Below, in pieces: positions 1-31,357 of a stretch of DNA of 64,000 nt (positions are counted from its first letter, which is position 1; every line of letters starts with the position of its first letter). The notes under the pieces are model-generated. The model did no database searches. It was not told the DNA's origin and saw only the letters and a program-made list of their open reading frames with translations. The DNA is from Cristatella mucedo. Lineage: Eukaryota > Bryozoa > Phylactolaemata > Cristatellidae. The DNA lies in the NCBI GenBank assembly GCA_009760855.2, contig WPIO01000010.1, positions 4,679,501-4,743,500 on the forward strand. Reading direction: 5' to 3'. The position numbers were made by a program, and so were the translations under genes.

Positions 1-150
1 CATGTAACCCCTAACCATGTTGTTTTTCAAGCATGATTTTACTTACTATTCTATTGCGTATCACTTTGCAGCAAATGTAAAGCGCCTAGAAAGAGATTAA
101 GTTCTCTGAGGGCGCTTTATCAAGTGCAATATTATTATTATTATTATTAT
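1..150 (+). repeat. LINE-A 3' tail fragment
   Basis: This is the 3' end of the window's most common non-LTR retrotransposon, called LINE-A here. It has the shared tail (a 'gcctagaaagagattaag' box, 'ctctgagggcgctttatcaa', then an ATT repeat). The same tail recurs more than 15 times. The copy is cut by the window edge. The following 150-650 holds no recognisable gene. Confidence 0.85.
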
Positions 151-654
151 TACATAATTTAATAATGCAAAATAATGTTACCACTCATCGTGTCTGTCAT
201 ATCTGGGAACCGTGAGGATTAATGTAATTATTACAGTCTCTGTTCGTATGCCAGAAACTCATTTTTTATTGGTGTAGAGCTCGTATTTAAAAAAAAGGCA
301 GTATTTCTTTCAGGTGTTACAGTGATGTGGCTCGTGGAGCACCAGAATGCCGGTTTTTTATCCTCAGCCCAGTCCTGTGTCGGGTGCCGTACACCTAAGA
401 CCTGTAACCCCACCCTAGTGTTTTTTATTCCAGTTATGTGTGTCGTGGACTCTATACCTGGGATGTGATCGGCGTCGTTACTGACAGTAGTATTTACTAA
501 TCAATCTTTGCTGGCGTTAATCAAAGATCAGCCACAACGTTTTTGACTCAAGAGTACCTATGGGAGTACAATACTAAGAGCATCAATACATTGAGTCACT
601 AATGATCCCGCGTTAGCTGTAGGAGGAGGCATCGTTTGGTGATGTGGAGATGCA

Positions 655-1372
655 TGGTGTTTGGTGATGCATTTGTGACATCCCGACTTGACTTCTGTAA
701 CTCACTGCTTGCTGGTCTACCGGCATGTGCAATCAAGCGCTTTCAGCTGGTGCAAAACTCTGCAGCTAGGCTTGTCTGTCGTGAGCGTCGCAGTTGCCAC
801 ATCACACCACTTCTCACCGACCTGCACTGGCTACCAGTCAAGCAACGGATTGACTTCAAGGTTTTGTCGCTCACTTTTAGGTCCCTTCATTCTATTGCTC
901 CAGCTTATCTCTCCGACATACTCCCCCATCAGGCCAAGCATCGTACCACCCGCTTTTCGAAATCCAACAGTCTACAAATACCTCGTACAAACCTTAAATC
1001 CTTTGGAGACCGTGCATTTAGTTCGTATGCTCCCAAAGCTTGGAACTCCCTCCCGACATGCGTCAGAACATCCCCTGACTTGACCACATGTAAAAAGAAC
1101 TTAAAACACACCTATTTAGGACAGCATTTAGTGGGTCCCTGTGATTCGTCCTTCATGTGCTTACGCGAGCTGACACTGTTGCATGCTGCCACTAACCACA
1201 CTTGCATGTTGACCCTGAGCATGTCACCCCTAACCATGTTATTCATGTTGTTTATCAAGCATTACACCACTCACCACTCGATCGTGTTTCTTTTGCAGCA
1301 AATGTTAAGCGCTTAGAAAGAGATTGAGTTCTCTGAGGGCGCTTTATCAAGTGTATTGTTAATATTATTATT
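655..1372 (+). mobile_element. LINE-A copy, 5'-truncated, reverse-transcriptase C-terminal part
   Basis: An open frame (to 1316) encodes the C-terminal end of a non-LTR retrotransposon ORF2. Signature strings are SRLDFCNSLL, LVQNSAARLV, DLHWLPVKQRIDFKVL, PAYLSDILP and FSSYAPKAWNSLPT, the post-RT thumb/connector pattern of L2/CR1-like LINEs. The 3' tail ends in an ATT repeat. There is no RT catalytic core, so the copy is 5'-truncated and dead. The overlapping frames here are shadows. Confidence 0.9.
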
Positions 1373-1608
1373 ATGTGTGTCCCATGTGTTCATCCTTAAT
1401 GCTCTCAGCTTCAGCCTACTGAATCTTACCAGAGGCAATCTTGCCAATCAACCAGGCAGCTGCCTGTTTGTGTGCAGTCGCACTGCTGTAATAATACTTA
1501 TATCATTTTTATAGCATCCTGAGAGAACTAAATTTTTATTCTGGCACGTTACAACTCTCTGCGAAAGGTGCAAAACCAAAAGTTTATGACATGCACGTTG
1601 CTATGCTT

Positions 1609-1722
1609 TGGCCCTAGAGTTAAGGAGCTTGCCTTTGACGACCGAAGTGGTGGCCTCGAGCCCTGCGGCATATGTGAAGCACTTGGATAGACTCTTAGGG
1701 CCTTTTACAAATGAACTATATA
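1609..1722 (+). repeat. SINE-1 copy (tRNA head, LINE-A-like tail)
   Basis: The head has an A-box-like 'ggccctagagttaagg' and a B-box-like 'ggcctcgagccc'. The tail ('gaagcacttggatagactct', then 'agggcctttta') is a divergent form of the LINE-A 3' end. Three other copies share this layout (8.9, 14.6, 38.4 kb). Confidence 0.65.
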
Positions 1723-1723
1723 T

Positions 1724-2675
1724 ACTCACACACAAAAGTATTTACGAGGTGCATTAGACACCGTCTACTTAGTAACTATTCACTCTCGGAGCTCTTATGT
1801 AAACCCAACTGACACAAAAACACCCCGGCGGTCTGTTAATGCAAGCCGTTAATTAACGAACGACAACGAAAATGCAGTCTGTAGTGGGCCTGCGAACACT
1901 CCCACTTTGCAGCTGGCGACTGGAGCCGTATTCTATGGACCGATGAAAGAGTTAGTTCACGGTCCACGGAGATGGCAAGCGGAGGACTTTTGTCCGATAA
2001 AGAAAAGGCGAAGGGTACCACTCAGACTGCGTGCAGTCTAAGTTCAAGTACGGAGTTGGAAGTGTGCTTGTCTGGTCTTGTTTTTAGCTTCCGGCATAGG
2101 AACTTAACTCCAAATTAACGGGATTATGGAGAGGAGCGTGCTCATGGACATCGGCAAAAATGTTGGCATGCCCTGTGCCAGAGCTCTTTTGGAGGACCAC
2201 GTTTGGCAAATGGATAATGATCCTAACATACTATAACGGCTACGAGGGTGTCCAAGTCCTTAGTTGGCCAAGCCAATCCCCCCCCCCCGATCTCAGCCCT
2301 ATTGAACATTTGTGGGACAGGTTGGAGCGCTCACGTAGAGCTGAGAACATCATCTCGCCTTCCCCGAGCAGCTTTTTGGTCGGCTTAAGCAGTTGTGGGA
2401 CTGCATTACTCCAGATGTTTCCAAAAGCTGGCTGAGTCAATATCCTAACGAATACATGAAGTCATACAGAACATGGGTGCTCCGACCTCTTATTTGACGT
2501 GAGCACCCGTTAGTGCATGTATAACCTTCGTTTCATGATAGAAAATATTCAAACGCCTCGTGATTGATGTGCATGATTTCAGTGCTGTTAGATGAAGAAG
2601 GATCAATCAACTCACGAGATAGCAGCTTGGTGGTGGTACCTCTTCACCCTTGTAAATACTTTTGCGTTTGACTCT
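1724..2675 (+). mobile_element. Decayed Tc1/mariner-type transposon
   Basis: Transposase remains read on the plus strand in broken frames. LWTDE (about 1933-1947) fits the first catalytic Asp, DNDP (near 2215) the second, and SWPSQSP...SPIEHLWD (about 2262-2315) the region of the third acidic residue in Tc1 enzymes. Frames shift between these blocks and a C-run interrupts the last. The flanks carry inverted ends: aaaagtatttac at 1734-1745 and gtaaatactttt at 2652-2663, with further imperfect pairing and TA dinucleotides outside. At about 950 bp it is an internally deleted or decayed copy with no intact transposase. Confidence 0.75.
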
Positions 2676-3051
2676 TAGACTAGCTTGCAAAAGCACACAA
2701 AAAAGACGTTCTGGGCGAGCGGTTAGTTGAAGCCCTGGCTATTAACATTCACTGAATCATGCATAGTTCAGCACACAAAGCACACAGGAACAACAGGGAC
2801 GAGTTCACTTGGATGCATAGGGAGCGAAGCAGAATAGATGCATGTTTAGCAGAGACTTGAATGATGCAAAGTCATTGCAGGTCGCGACTGAAGCTCGGAA
2901 GCCAGTTCCAGACTTTCTATGCTTACGAAGTGAGTTATGTACTAGCACACATACATTCGACCAGGCCTCTAATGTCTGAATAACTTTTGTTCATTTGCAG
3001 GTACTAGGTACTGTAGTTTACTCACTAGATCATGTAGCATTCTTAATAAAA

Positions 3052-3727
3052 ATATAATAATAATAATTCACTTGATAAAGCGCCCTCAGAGAACTCAATC
3101 TCTTTCTAGGCGCTTCACATTTGCTGCAAAGGGAAGCTCGATTGAATGGTGAGTAATATCATGCTTGATAAACATGAATAACGTGGTTAGGGGTGACGTG
3201 CACAGGGTCAGCATGCAAGTGTGGTTAGTGGCAGCATGCACAGTGTCAGCACGCGTAAGCACATCAAGGACGAATCACAGGGACCCACTAAATGCTGTCC
3301 TAAATAGGTGTTTTTAAGTTATTTTTAAACGTGGTCAAGTCAGGGGATGTTCTGATGCAAGTCGAGAGTGAGTTCCAGGCTTTGGGAGCATACGAACTAA
3401 ACGAATGGTCTCCAAAGGATTTGAGGTTTGTACGAGGTATTTGTAGACTGTTGGATTCCGAAAAGCATGCGGTACGATGCTTGATGGGGGAGTAGATCTG
3501 AGAGATAGGCTGGAGCCAAAGAATGAAGGGACCTAAAAGTGAGCGACAAAACCTTGAAGTCGATCCGTTGCTTGACTGGTAGCCAGTGCAGGTCGGCGAG
3601 AAGTGGTGTGATGTGGCAACCGCGACGCTCACGACAGACAAGCCCAGCTGCCGAGTTTTGCACCATCTGTAATCGCCTGATTGTACATGCCGGTAGGCCA
3701 GCAAGCATAGCCAGCAAGCATTCTTAG
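3052..3727 (-). mobile_element. LINE-A copy, 5'-truncated
   Basis: Minus-strand copy with the same ORF2 C-terminal blocks (LVQNSAAGLVCRERR, LHWLPVKQRIDFK, PAYLSDLLPHQA), disrupted by frameshifts. Its 3' tail is at the low-coordinate end, starting in an AAT repeat. It is close in sequence to the copies at 0.7, 9.2, 27.5 and 56.3 kb, so it is relatively young. Confidence 0.88.
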
Positions 3728-4320
3728 CTGCTTAACGGTAAGTTAACATTCTTCTCAAAAAATTGTCAAGTTTTATTTTGCCCTCCACAATCGGTCTTCT
3801 TTTGTGCCATCGGTGTCTACACTTGATCTTGATTGGCCTAAGCTGCTGTGCAACCGATCTGCCCCCAATAGGGGGCGCAGTGTTGCTCACCGCCCTTTCG
3901 ACGAGTTGCAGGCACTGTATATTGAAAGTTTGTGTGTGACTTGTGTGCCTCGGTCGGCCTATGAGCTGCTTAGGTTTAATTTATGTCAGCTCACCCTACA
4001 AGCTTTTATGGCAGCCACCACCTCAAAGACGGGGGGGGGGGCAGCTCCCACCCGGATGCAAATTATCCACCGAGCAAGCGGGCTTCATCGAGTCACCAGC
4101 CAGCTTAGTTAAGCAGGGCTGCATCTAAAAATCGACTGGCGTTGAATCTTGTCGTTGAACTTAAAAAGTAAGAGCTTGGTGCGTTAGCTTTTGTGTGGCA
4201 GTGCCAAAGCTGAGTGATTGTTGGTGCGCATTTGCTTCGTTCTCCTTGGCCTCTTCTTTCCTCTTTCCGTCTGCCGCGATTGATCCTTGTCAAGTGCCAC
4301 GCTAACCTGCTGCGTTTCAG

Positions 4321-4540
4321 GTTCACTCAGAAGCAGGTCGAGAGGTCGATGGCGGTGGGTGAGCCGGCCCGTGCGAGCACTGGTTCCACTGATCTCGTAC
4401 CCATCGTGACACAGCTATCTCGACGTCTGGCTGCGGTGGAGGAAGAGAACAGACAGCGACACAACCGCGAGCTCGTTTTATACCCAGCGCTTGCTATCTA
4501 TGTCGTAATTAAGGTCATTCGATGGCTGATATCGCAATAA
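4321..4540 (+). CDS. Mitochondrial fission factor-like protein, last coding exon
   Basis: Terminal exon after a clean acceptor (tgctgcgtttcag at 4308-4320). The first base completes a codon, then 72 residues run to TAA. The C-terminal half has a short coiled coil (LSRRLAAVEEENRQR), a conserved-looking RELVLY and a hydrophobic segment of about 18 residues (VLYPALAIYVVIKVIRWL) with only four residues after it: the layout of a tail-anchored protein. The pattern RRL-x3-EEEN-x2-R-x2-RE-x-V-x-Y matches the C-terminus of metazoan Mff and fly Tango11, which sit in the mitochondrial and peroxisomal outer membrane and recruit Drp1. Upstream exons, including the Drp1-binding N-terminal motifs, were not found and probably lie before the window. 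Homology rests on this short region. An in-frame ATG at 4350 could give a 63-residue product, but the splice acceptor makes an exon more likely. Confidence 0.8.
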
Positions 4541-5063
4541 CCTCCCCAGATCGGCTGAGCGACTTAATGTTTTAAGTGATAAAAAAATGAGGCTGTTTCA
4601 CATCAACCAGCCGTTGGGTGCTTCTTCACTTCCGTGGTCAATGCTACTTCGAATAAGTGGCTCCCAAGCTGAAGTGATGGACTATCTCTTGAGCATCTGT
4701 TAACGCAACAGTGTCATGGCTGGTGTTACTGTTAAGATTTTGCAATGCGGATGGAGTGGCTGCTTGGTTATGACGACAGCCCATCTATTGGTCACACATC
4801 CACTCATCAATAAGTCTCTCTACGAGTGCACACTTGCTAAAATATGGTGAGCACTTACTGCTCCAGTTCTGTCATACCACTGTATTCGGCAAGCTCTGGT
4901 TGGATATATAACTGCGTCAGGTTGGCACAGATATGCTTCGGCTGACAATGGAACTGTTAGCATAATCAATTGGTACTGCCAGTGTCTGGGTCTGGCTCAC
5001 GGCTGAAGGAGGTGTCATCGCAGTCATGTCACTGAGTAATATCACAAAGCAGCATTGTGTAAA

Positions 5064-5069
5064 AATAAA
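5064..5069 (+). promoter_or_regulatory. Candidate poly(A) signal of the Mff-like gene
   Basis: AATAAA about 520 bases after the stop of the Mff-like exon; a second lies at 5095-5100. The interval 4541-5060 holds no repeat or ORF of note and would be the 3' UTR. Confidence 0.45.
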
Positions 5070-5746
5070 GACTTTATTAACCACACGGTTTCTTAATAAA
5101 TAGTATGTACAGCTTTATAAATTATTACCTAGATTTTGGTACAACACAAGCCTTTGCACTGGTCATTGGACGGCTTACAGGCTTGGGCAGGAGCACGACT
5201 TGCATTCGTTAACACAGTGCTTCACGACTGCCTCTTCACTGAAGGCTGACGGCAGATAACTCACGGGACGGTATCATATGCCCAAGCATAGCTAGGGCTC
5301 ATAGCTCGTCTAGATTGCCAGATCGGCTCTGACTGGGTCACGTAAAGCCGGACCAAAATTACGTACAGATTGGGAAATACGTGTGCATCTCTGCTGTTAG
5401 GGAAATGAGCGAAACTAGAAGTAATTTGAAGCAACTAGGATAAAAGAAAGTGAAACAGAGAGCAGCCCATAGGATGATGGCGTCATATTAGAATAAGTGT
5501 GCTGCCTGCTTTTGAGGCTCGCAGGCCAGCAGCTGAAAACATAGACGCAAACATCAAAGCAGCACACCAACCGATTTTCATGAAGTTGAGCAAATGTTCA
5601 GGCATCGGAAAAGAAAGCGCTGAGACTCAGCCACATTGACCAACCCAATCACATGTGAGCTACAAAAGTAAATCACTATTTACATATATACATGAACGAA
5701 TAACTTTTGGGTGAAAAATGATTCGCTACTAAACGAGTTATATATG

Positions 5747-5754
<8 letters not shown>

Positions 5755-5838
<84 letters not shown>

Positions 5839-5840
5839 TG
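5755..5840. repeat. (TG)n microsatellite
   Basis: About 40 TG units after a short TATA-rich lead-in. ORFs reading CVCVCV or THTHTH here are artefacts. The surrounding 5100-6130 shows no other recognisable element. Confidence 0.98.
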
Positions 5841-6131
5841 GATATACATGCATATACATATCAAGCCTAGCACTATTGTCGACTGCTGCACTACGAGCTA
5901 CTTGACGTAGTATGTACACGTGACTAATCGTGCTTGCAGCATAACCACTGGGCGGCCTAGATGCCGTGCTGCAGCCTTGAGTATTCACTTCCCTACTAAT
6001 GGTGGTAGCAAGCTGCCCACTTCTTTGAAACCGTCGGTCACCTGCCCGCTGCTTTCGGAGCCATTGCTCGGGTCGTTTGGCTGCTTGCTGGCTGGTCCGC
6101 CTGCAAGAGAGTGGGGGGGGGGGCAAAGTGT

Positions 6132-6137
6132 TTTATT
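6132..6137 (-). promoter_or_regulatory. Candidate poly(A) signal of the DYRK gene
   Basis: TTTATT on the plus strand reads AATAAA on the minus strand, about 100 bases past the TAG that ends the candidate last DYRK exon. The distance is typical and supports that exon. Confidence 0.5.
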
Positions 6138-6237
6138 CGCATATCAGAAGATTCGCCAACAGAGCCACACTGACAGAGGCAATCGCTGGTAGCCGACAGG
6201 CTTGTTCGGCGGCACGAGCGTGCCGCGGCTGGCGGTG

Positions 6238-25745
<19,508 letters not shown>

Positions 25746-27224
25746 GCGGACTTCCGCCCGAGGGGACGGCCGCCGCTGCTCGACGGGCGGCCGCCGCCGC
25801 TGCCGGCAGCCTCGGGCCGGCTAGCGAGTGGGTTGGCGGCGATCGCTGCGAGCGTGAGCGCGCTCGCAGCGACCCGTCTATTGCATTCGCAGGCGGCTCC
25901 TCGGTCGCTGCGGTCCTGCGCTCTCCGGCCGGGCAGCGAAACCAGCGAGCCGCCGACTCCTCTCAGCCAGCCGCTTGTGCGGTCGTCGAAGCCTCCGCCG
26001 TCTCGCAACGCCGGAGGAGCCGCTCTGTTTAGCCTGGCCGGCCGTGCACCGGCAGACCGTCTGCGCTCAGCTGGGACCGAGCGGCCGAGGTATACTAGCA
26101 CTCCGCAACTCGAACTATTTACGGTATCAATGGGCTCCTCGTCGCTCCGTTGGTCGGTCTAGTTTGAACTTAATCAGACGCATTAGGAATTCGCAGCCTG
26201 AGTAAATAGTTCAATCAATCAAGTCGCTGCGGGGGTTTGTATTCCGGTGGCAGCGCTTTACACCCGCTGCCGTCTGAGGGCTTTTCTGCCACTTAGACCT
26301 GTTGCACAATAGAGAGACGCAGTCAATAGACTCCACCGCTGCGGCCGCCTCGGCGGAAACCAGCCGCTTCTCCAGCACGATCGCCAGCCCAGACTACCAC
26401 GGCCACCGCCAACCCTCCACCCCTCTCCCCCGGGACGTGCTAAAGGCGTGCGGCCATTGGCAGGCGACGAATGCGGCCGCCTTTCAGCGCCAACCGTCCC
26501 GTCGCACGCCTTCTTTTCGCCGATGCCACGTCAGAGTTGCCGAGGCTGCGTTCGCCCGCCTCCGGATTCAGCAGTCGCTCGGTCCGCCATTGTTGCAACC
26601 GGCACGATTCGACCGCGACGGGCGCTCCCGTCCGCCGCATAGCTCATCTTTCGCACTGCGGGGGGGGGGGGGGCCGCTCGATTTACACGGAGCAACCTTA
26701 AACGCACGTGCCCGCGAGGGAAAGGAAGTCGTACCCCTGCTCGCTCGCTCGCGCTGAGGCTGAGGCTGAGGGCAGAGCGAGCGACTTCGGCAGCGAGCCC
26801 GAATCAGCGAGAGCCGGACGAGGCGCTAGCACCGACCGAGGTCTCGGTGCTAGCGTCTCGCGGCAGCCAGAGCATCGTCCGAGTACGGCGGCGGCGGCGT
26901 GGCTCGGTGCAGCAGTCACACCTCGGCGCGCTCAAAGAAAAACTTGCGTCTCCATCTCATGGCTGCAGCGCCATGCCGCGGGAGAAATTTGGGAATGAAA
27001 TGTTCGCCGGCGACCGCGTCCGCGCTTCAAGCGTACTTAACGCGTCGTACCTCGCCGCGAAGGAAATTGAGGTGAGTGCGACGTTCAGACGGATAGCGTT
27101 ATTGCATAAGCACTGCATACGGACATCCCAGCAGCAAGAACGTGCGCCTCGTGAAGCGCATGCCGGAGGCCTTGGGTGGAGCGACGGAGGGGGCTGATTG
27201 TCTTCGAGGAGTCACGTCCCTTGA

Positions 27225-27480
27225 CGTCACGACGTTTAAAAAGAAGCTTAAAACACACTTTTTTGCTACAACATTTAGTAGCACTTTGTGATTCACCCTT
27301 CGTGTGCATATGCTTGCTGACTCAGTACCTGCTGCTTACGGATTTTGCCACCAATCACTTTGTAATGCTTTCTATACAGCTATCTGTAAAGTATCTATCT
27401 GTATCTATATCTGTATCTATCTGTAAAGTGCCTAGAAAGAAATTCAGTTCTCTGAGGGTGCTATACAAATTTATTATTAA
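27225..27480 (+). repeat. LINE-A-like 3' tail (older subfamily)
   Basis: Starts at 'acgtttaaaaagaagcttaa' and ends with 'tgctatacaaatttattatt'. Contains a small CTATCTGTAT repeat. 26960-27225 has no recognised element. Confidence 0.75.
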
Positions 27481-27484
27481 TTTT

Positions 27485-28412
27485 AATCATTATTGTTATT
27501 AAGGGGAGTCGGCTATGATAAATTGGCTCTGCCTATCTGCATATCTCTTGTTGAATCAGCTCAAAATCTAGGTATCATGTTCCAAAGTGACCTCTCGTTA
27601 GACGACTACATCAGCTCCACAATCAAGTCTGCCTACTTTCAACTACAAAACATTGCTAAAATTCGGGCTTGTTTAGATAAGGATACCACTTCTAAGTTGG
27701 TCCATGCATTTTTAACATCCCGTCTTGACTTCTGCAACTCATGGCTTACTGGCCTACCGGCATGTGCGATCAGGCGATTGCAGCTGGTGCAAAACTCTGC
27801 AGCTAGGCTTGTCTGTCATGAGCGTCGCAGCTGCCATATCACACCGCTTCTCGCCGAACTTCACTGGCTACCAGTCAAGCAACGTATCGACTTCAGGGTC
27901 TTGTCGCTCACTTTTAGGTCACTTCATTCTTTGGCTCCAGCCTATCTTTCAGGTCTACTCCCCCACCAGGCCAAGCATCGTACCACCCGCTTTTCGGAAT
28001 CCAACAGTCTACCAATACCTCGTACAAACCTCAAATCCTTTGGAGACCGTGCATTTAGTTCGTATGCTCCCAAAGCCTGGAACTCCCTCCCGACCTGCGT
28101 CAGAACATCCCCTGACCTGACCACATTTAAAAAGAACTTAAAACACACCTATTTAGGACAGCATTTAGTGGGTCCCTGTGATTCGTCCTTCATGAACTTA
28201 TGCGTACTGACACTGTGCATGCTGCCACTAACCACATTTGCATGCTGACCCTGTGCATGTCACCCATAACCACGTTATTCATGTTGTTTATCAAGCATGA
28301 TATTACTCACCATTCAATCACGTTTTCCTTTGCAGCAAATGTAAAGTGCCTTGAAAGAAATTGAGTTCTCTGAGGGCACTTTATCAAGTGCATTATTATT
28401 ATTATTATTGTG
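27485..28412 (+). mobile_element. LINE-A copy with the longest open frame
   Basis: Open for 251 codons (27493-28248). It extends further upstream than other copies: NLGIMFQSDLSLDDYISSTI, KIRACLDKDTTSKLVHAFLT, then the common blocks SRLDFCNSW, LVQNSAARLVCHERR, LHWLPVKQRIDFRVL and FSSYAPKAWNSLPT. Standard tail with ATT repeat at 28393-28409. It begins directly in the tail of the preceding fragment. No RT core, so not autonomous. Confidence 0.9.
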
Positions 28413-28562
28413 GGTGGCGTCAACTTGCGATGTAAGGATCGCCAAAGCTTGTGAAAAGACGAATCGTCTTCGCAGAACAAGTTACTGAAAAGTCCTGAAA
28501 AGTCTCGCCACAAAGTACTGAACGGAGCTTCGTTGCACTCTTTTCAGCCTTGAAGTGTTGAA

Positions 28563-28582
28563 TCTCTCTCTCCCTCTCTCTC

Positions 28583-28648
<66 letters not shown>
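28563..28648. repeat. (CT)n microsatellite
   Basis: CT tract; a GA tract in opposite sense follows at 29041. 28649-29040 holds no recognised gene. Confidence 0.97.
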
Positions 28649-28653
<5 letters not shown>

Positions 28654-29039
28654 CTCTTCACTCTCACTGTTTTCTCTCTCCTCTCACGCCAGCCTAGTTT
28701 TCTTTCTGTCATTCGCTCATTTCTCAGCTGCAGCAGTTATCGGCTGCGACGGGTCGGTAGCGGCCGACCTCTCGCCGGCATCATCGAGCACCCGCTGCTT
28801 TCGAAGGTCCTCGCTTTCTGTCGCATCCCGGCAAGACTGGGAAGGCAGGGGCGGTTTGCTCATCGGCGCGTGGCCGCTGGCGCAGGCGTCTCATTTTGAA
28901 TGACGAAGAGGTGGCCAGAAAATGGAAGCGCTGTGCAGCGCGAACACGAGGCTGGCCGTCGGCACGCTCGCACGCTCAAACTCCGAAACGCCTCGGTGGC
29001 CGCACGCTTGCTGCACGCCCAGCTGCACGCGCTGCCGGT

Positions 29040-29140
<101 letters not shown>

Positions 29141-29632
29141 CGACGTGGCTGCGAGCGCTGCGTTCCGCTTGAGTTCAAGCTAGCACAGCGAAGCACCACT
29201 TCGGTCGGTCGGCGACGTGGTGCCGAGGGGATGGCAATCACGTACCACCTAGCCTCGCAGCAAAGCCCGAAGCAGCTACCGCTTGGCGGCATCGGACTTT
29301 GCCACAGGCGGAATGCCAGCACCAGACCTCCCGGACCGGCTCGGGAGCGCAAGAAACGCCAGCTATGCGGCAGAAGCGCCGTCCAGACGGAGCTGCTGCG
29401 TGTCTGCAATTAAGATCGTCCAGTGGGAGGAGGCTCCAGCGCCGACGGCAGGGCGGCCAGGGGGGCGGGTGGCTCTGTCGCGCTTAGCTACGCCTGGTGA
29501 CACGCAGATGAATTTTTTTAATCCGAAAATTCGCGGAAGAAGATCCGGAGGAGAGTCTGCAGAGATTGCAGGGACTCGGCGGCCAGCAGGCGAGCTCGGG
29601 CCGAATCAGCTTCAAGCTTCGATCCGTCATCG

Positions 29633-29745
29633 ATAATAATAATAATAATGCACTTGATAAAGCGCCCTCAGAGAACTCGATTTCTGTCTAGGCACTTTAC
29701 ATTTGCTGCAAAGGGAAACGCGATTGAATGGTGAGTAATATCAGG
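29633..29745 (-). repeat. LINE-A 3' tail fragment
   Basis: AAT repeat, then the reverse complement of the tail up to the 'ctttgcagcaaatg' box. 5'-truncated after about 110 bases. Confidence 0.85.
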
Positions 29746-30400
29746 CGATCGTTGTTTGATCGTAATTCGATCGTCGCCCGATCGCTCCCACCACCGCCTC
29801 CGCTGCTCGACGACGTAGCCAGCCGACGAGAACCGTAAATCTACATCCGGCCGGGCCCACTGAGGACGGCGGCCGCAGTACTCGTGCAGCTCGAGTCCTC
29901 AACGAGTCGGCCACTTGGCGACCGCTCACATCTTCTGGTTTGCCTGCGAGCTGCTGCTCGTCGAGTGCGGAGCGTCGCAAGCGTAGGCGACCGAGCCGAA
30001 GACGATCGGTTCAAGGTCGCCACCTGGAGCACAACTCTTGTTTGTCGTCTCAGCTTTGGCCGCGGTTTGCTTTAGGAGGCGCTCGCCGAACGCCGCGTTA
30101 ACAGCTGCTCGGAATCGCGTGCCTTGTTCCTTGCGAACGGCGCTGTTTGCTGACTGTCTAGCTCGCTGTCCTAAGCTATTCTGCAGACAGATGAAACGAC
30201 GCCACTTGCGTAATGTTTGCTCATCGAAGTGGAATGAAGCGAACTAGTCGCGAGGCGAGCCGTCTTCACCCGCTCCCCGGTGGCTAGCCGCCCGCCCCGC
30301 CCGCCACACCCCGGCCCCCCCCCCAGCTCCCAGCCAACCCAGCTTGGAGGGCTTTAGCGAGGTTAGAGTCTGGCGATAGGCCCATTGCAGCCCCGAGCGC

Positions 30401-30705
30401 CAGCTAATAAAGCGTCGCTTGTTCACACAGCAAGCAGTTGTATCTCTGCTATGGGCACTGTGCTCATAGCAGACTGTTCGTGGTCGCCAGCGTATGTTTA
30501 TGTTTACGTTAAATAAATACGTTTCTAGTTATCTTTTCCATTTGGAGTTTCTTTCTAATACCTAAATACTAAACCCTAAACCCTTAAACCTAATCTCTAA
30601 ACTCAACAACTCCATTTATTAGCTGAGCTAATACGGCATCATTTGTTCATACAGCCGTGTAATTCTGCTACGGGCACAGTGCTCACACAGCAGGCTGTTC
30701 AACAT
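30401..30705. repeat. Diverged direct duplication with telomere-like spacer
   Basis: 30401-30476 and 30622-30700 share gttcacacagc / gttcatacagc, gggcac(t/a)gtgctca and gcag(a/g)ctgttc. Between them lies a short 'ctaaaccctaaaccct' stretch (about 30570-30585) and an A/T-rich spacer. 29746-30400 is GC-rich, non-coding as far as I can see. Confidence 0.55.
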
Positions 30706-31355
30706 GGACACCAGCTGGCAGGGCACCCGATCAGGGCACTCGCAGGTGCGACCCAGCTTCGCCGGCTAGCGCCTTTTGGAGCGCACACCCGCTGCCGCCG
30801 CCTTTTCGCTTGCAAAGGCGGCTGGAAATTAGCGGAATTTGGCGACCGCCGAAGCGAGACGGCGGTCGCTGCATTGTGTCCAGCTCGCGAAGCCTCCACC
30901 TCGATGAGCGGTTCACGCTTTGGCCGACTACAAACAGTCGGCCCCATTACTCGGACGAGTTCGCTTCAATTGCTCCGACGTGGACGCGTTCAGCAGGCCT
31001 GGTTCGGACGCTGACGTCAGACGCCTCCAGCAACGCCCCCTAGCTCGGTGCAGCTCTCGCTCGGCGGGGCTACTTTTCGCCGAAACCGGCGGCAGGTGAC
31101 TCTCGTACGCAAACACGTACTCACGCCGTTGGGATGTGCCGAGCTGCGAGCGCCGTCGCTTGGGCTGGTCGGGCCGAACTCGCTCGATGCGGCAGAAAGA
31201 AAAACGACGAAGGTGACGGCAACGGCGAAAACTCGCCGGCATTCGCTGCGGACGCGACGACCGAGGCCGCTGGCCAAGTTGCAGTGGAAAGTGTCACTCG
31301 GATTGGTGGAAGGAGGGGTGAATAAACGAGAAGACTGCCGAGAGGAGAAGGCGGT
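30706..31355. other. GC-rich interval, no gene accepted
   Basis: Several overlapping frames of 60-120 codons on both strands with no motif, no coherent splice sites and compositions typical of GC-driven chance ORFs. Confidence 0.4.
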
Positions 31356-31357
31356 TC

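Noticed and set aside
3804..4128. Upstream exons of the Mff-like gene
   Set aside because: Frames here lack Mff N-terminal motifs and no donor gives the phase needed at 4321.
26302..26757. 151-codon plus-strand frame
   Set aside because: Lies in the CpG-rich region with a G-run inside and competing frames; no motif.
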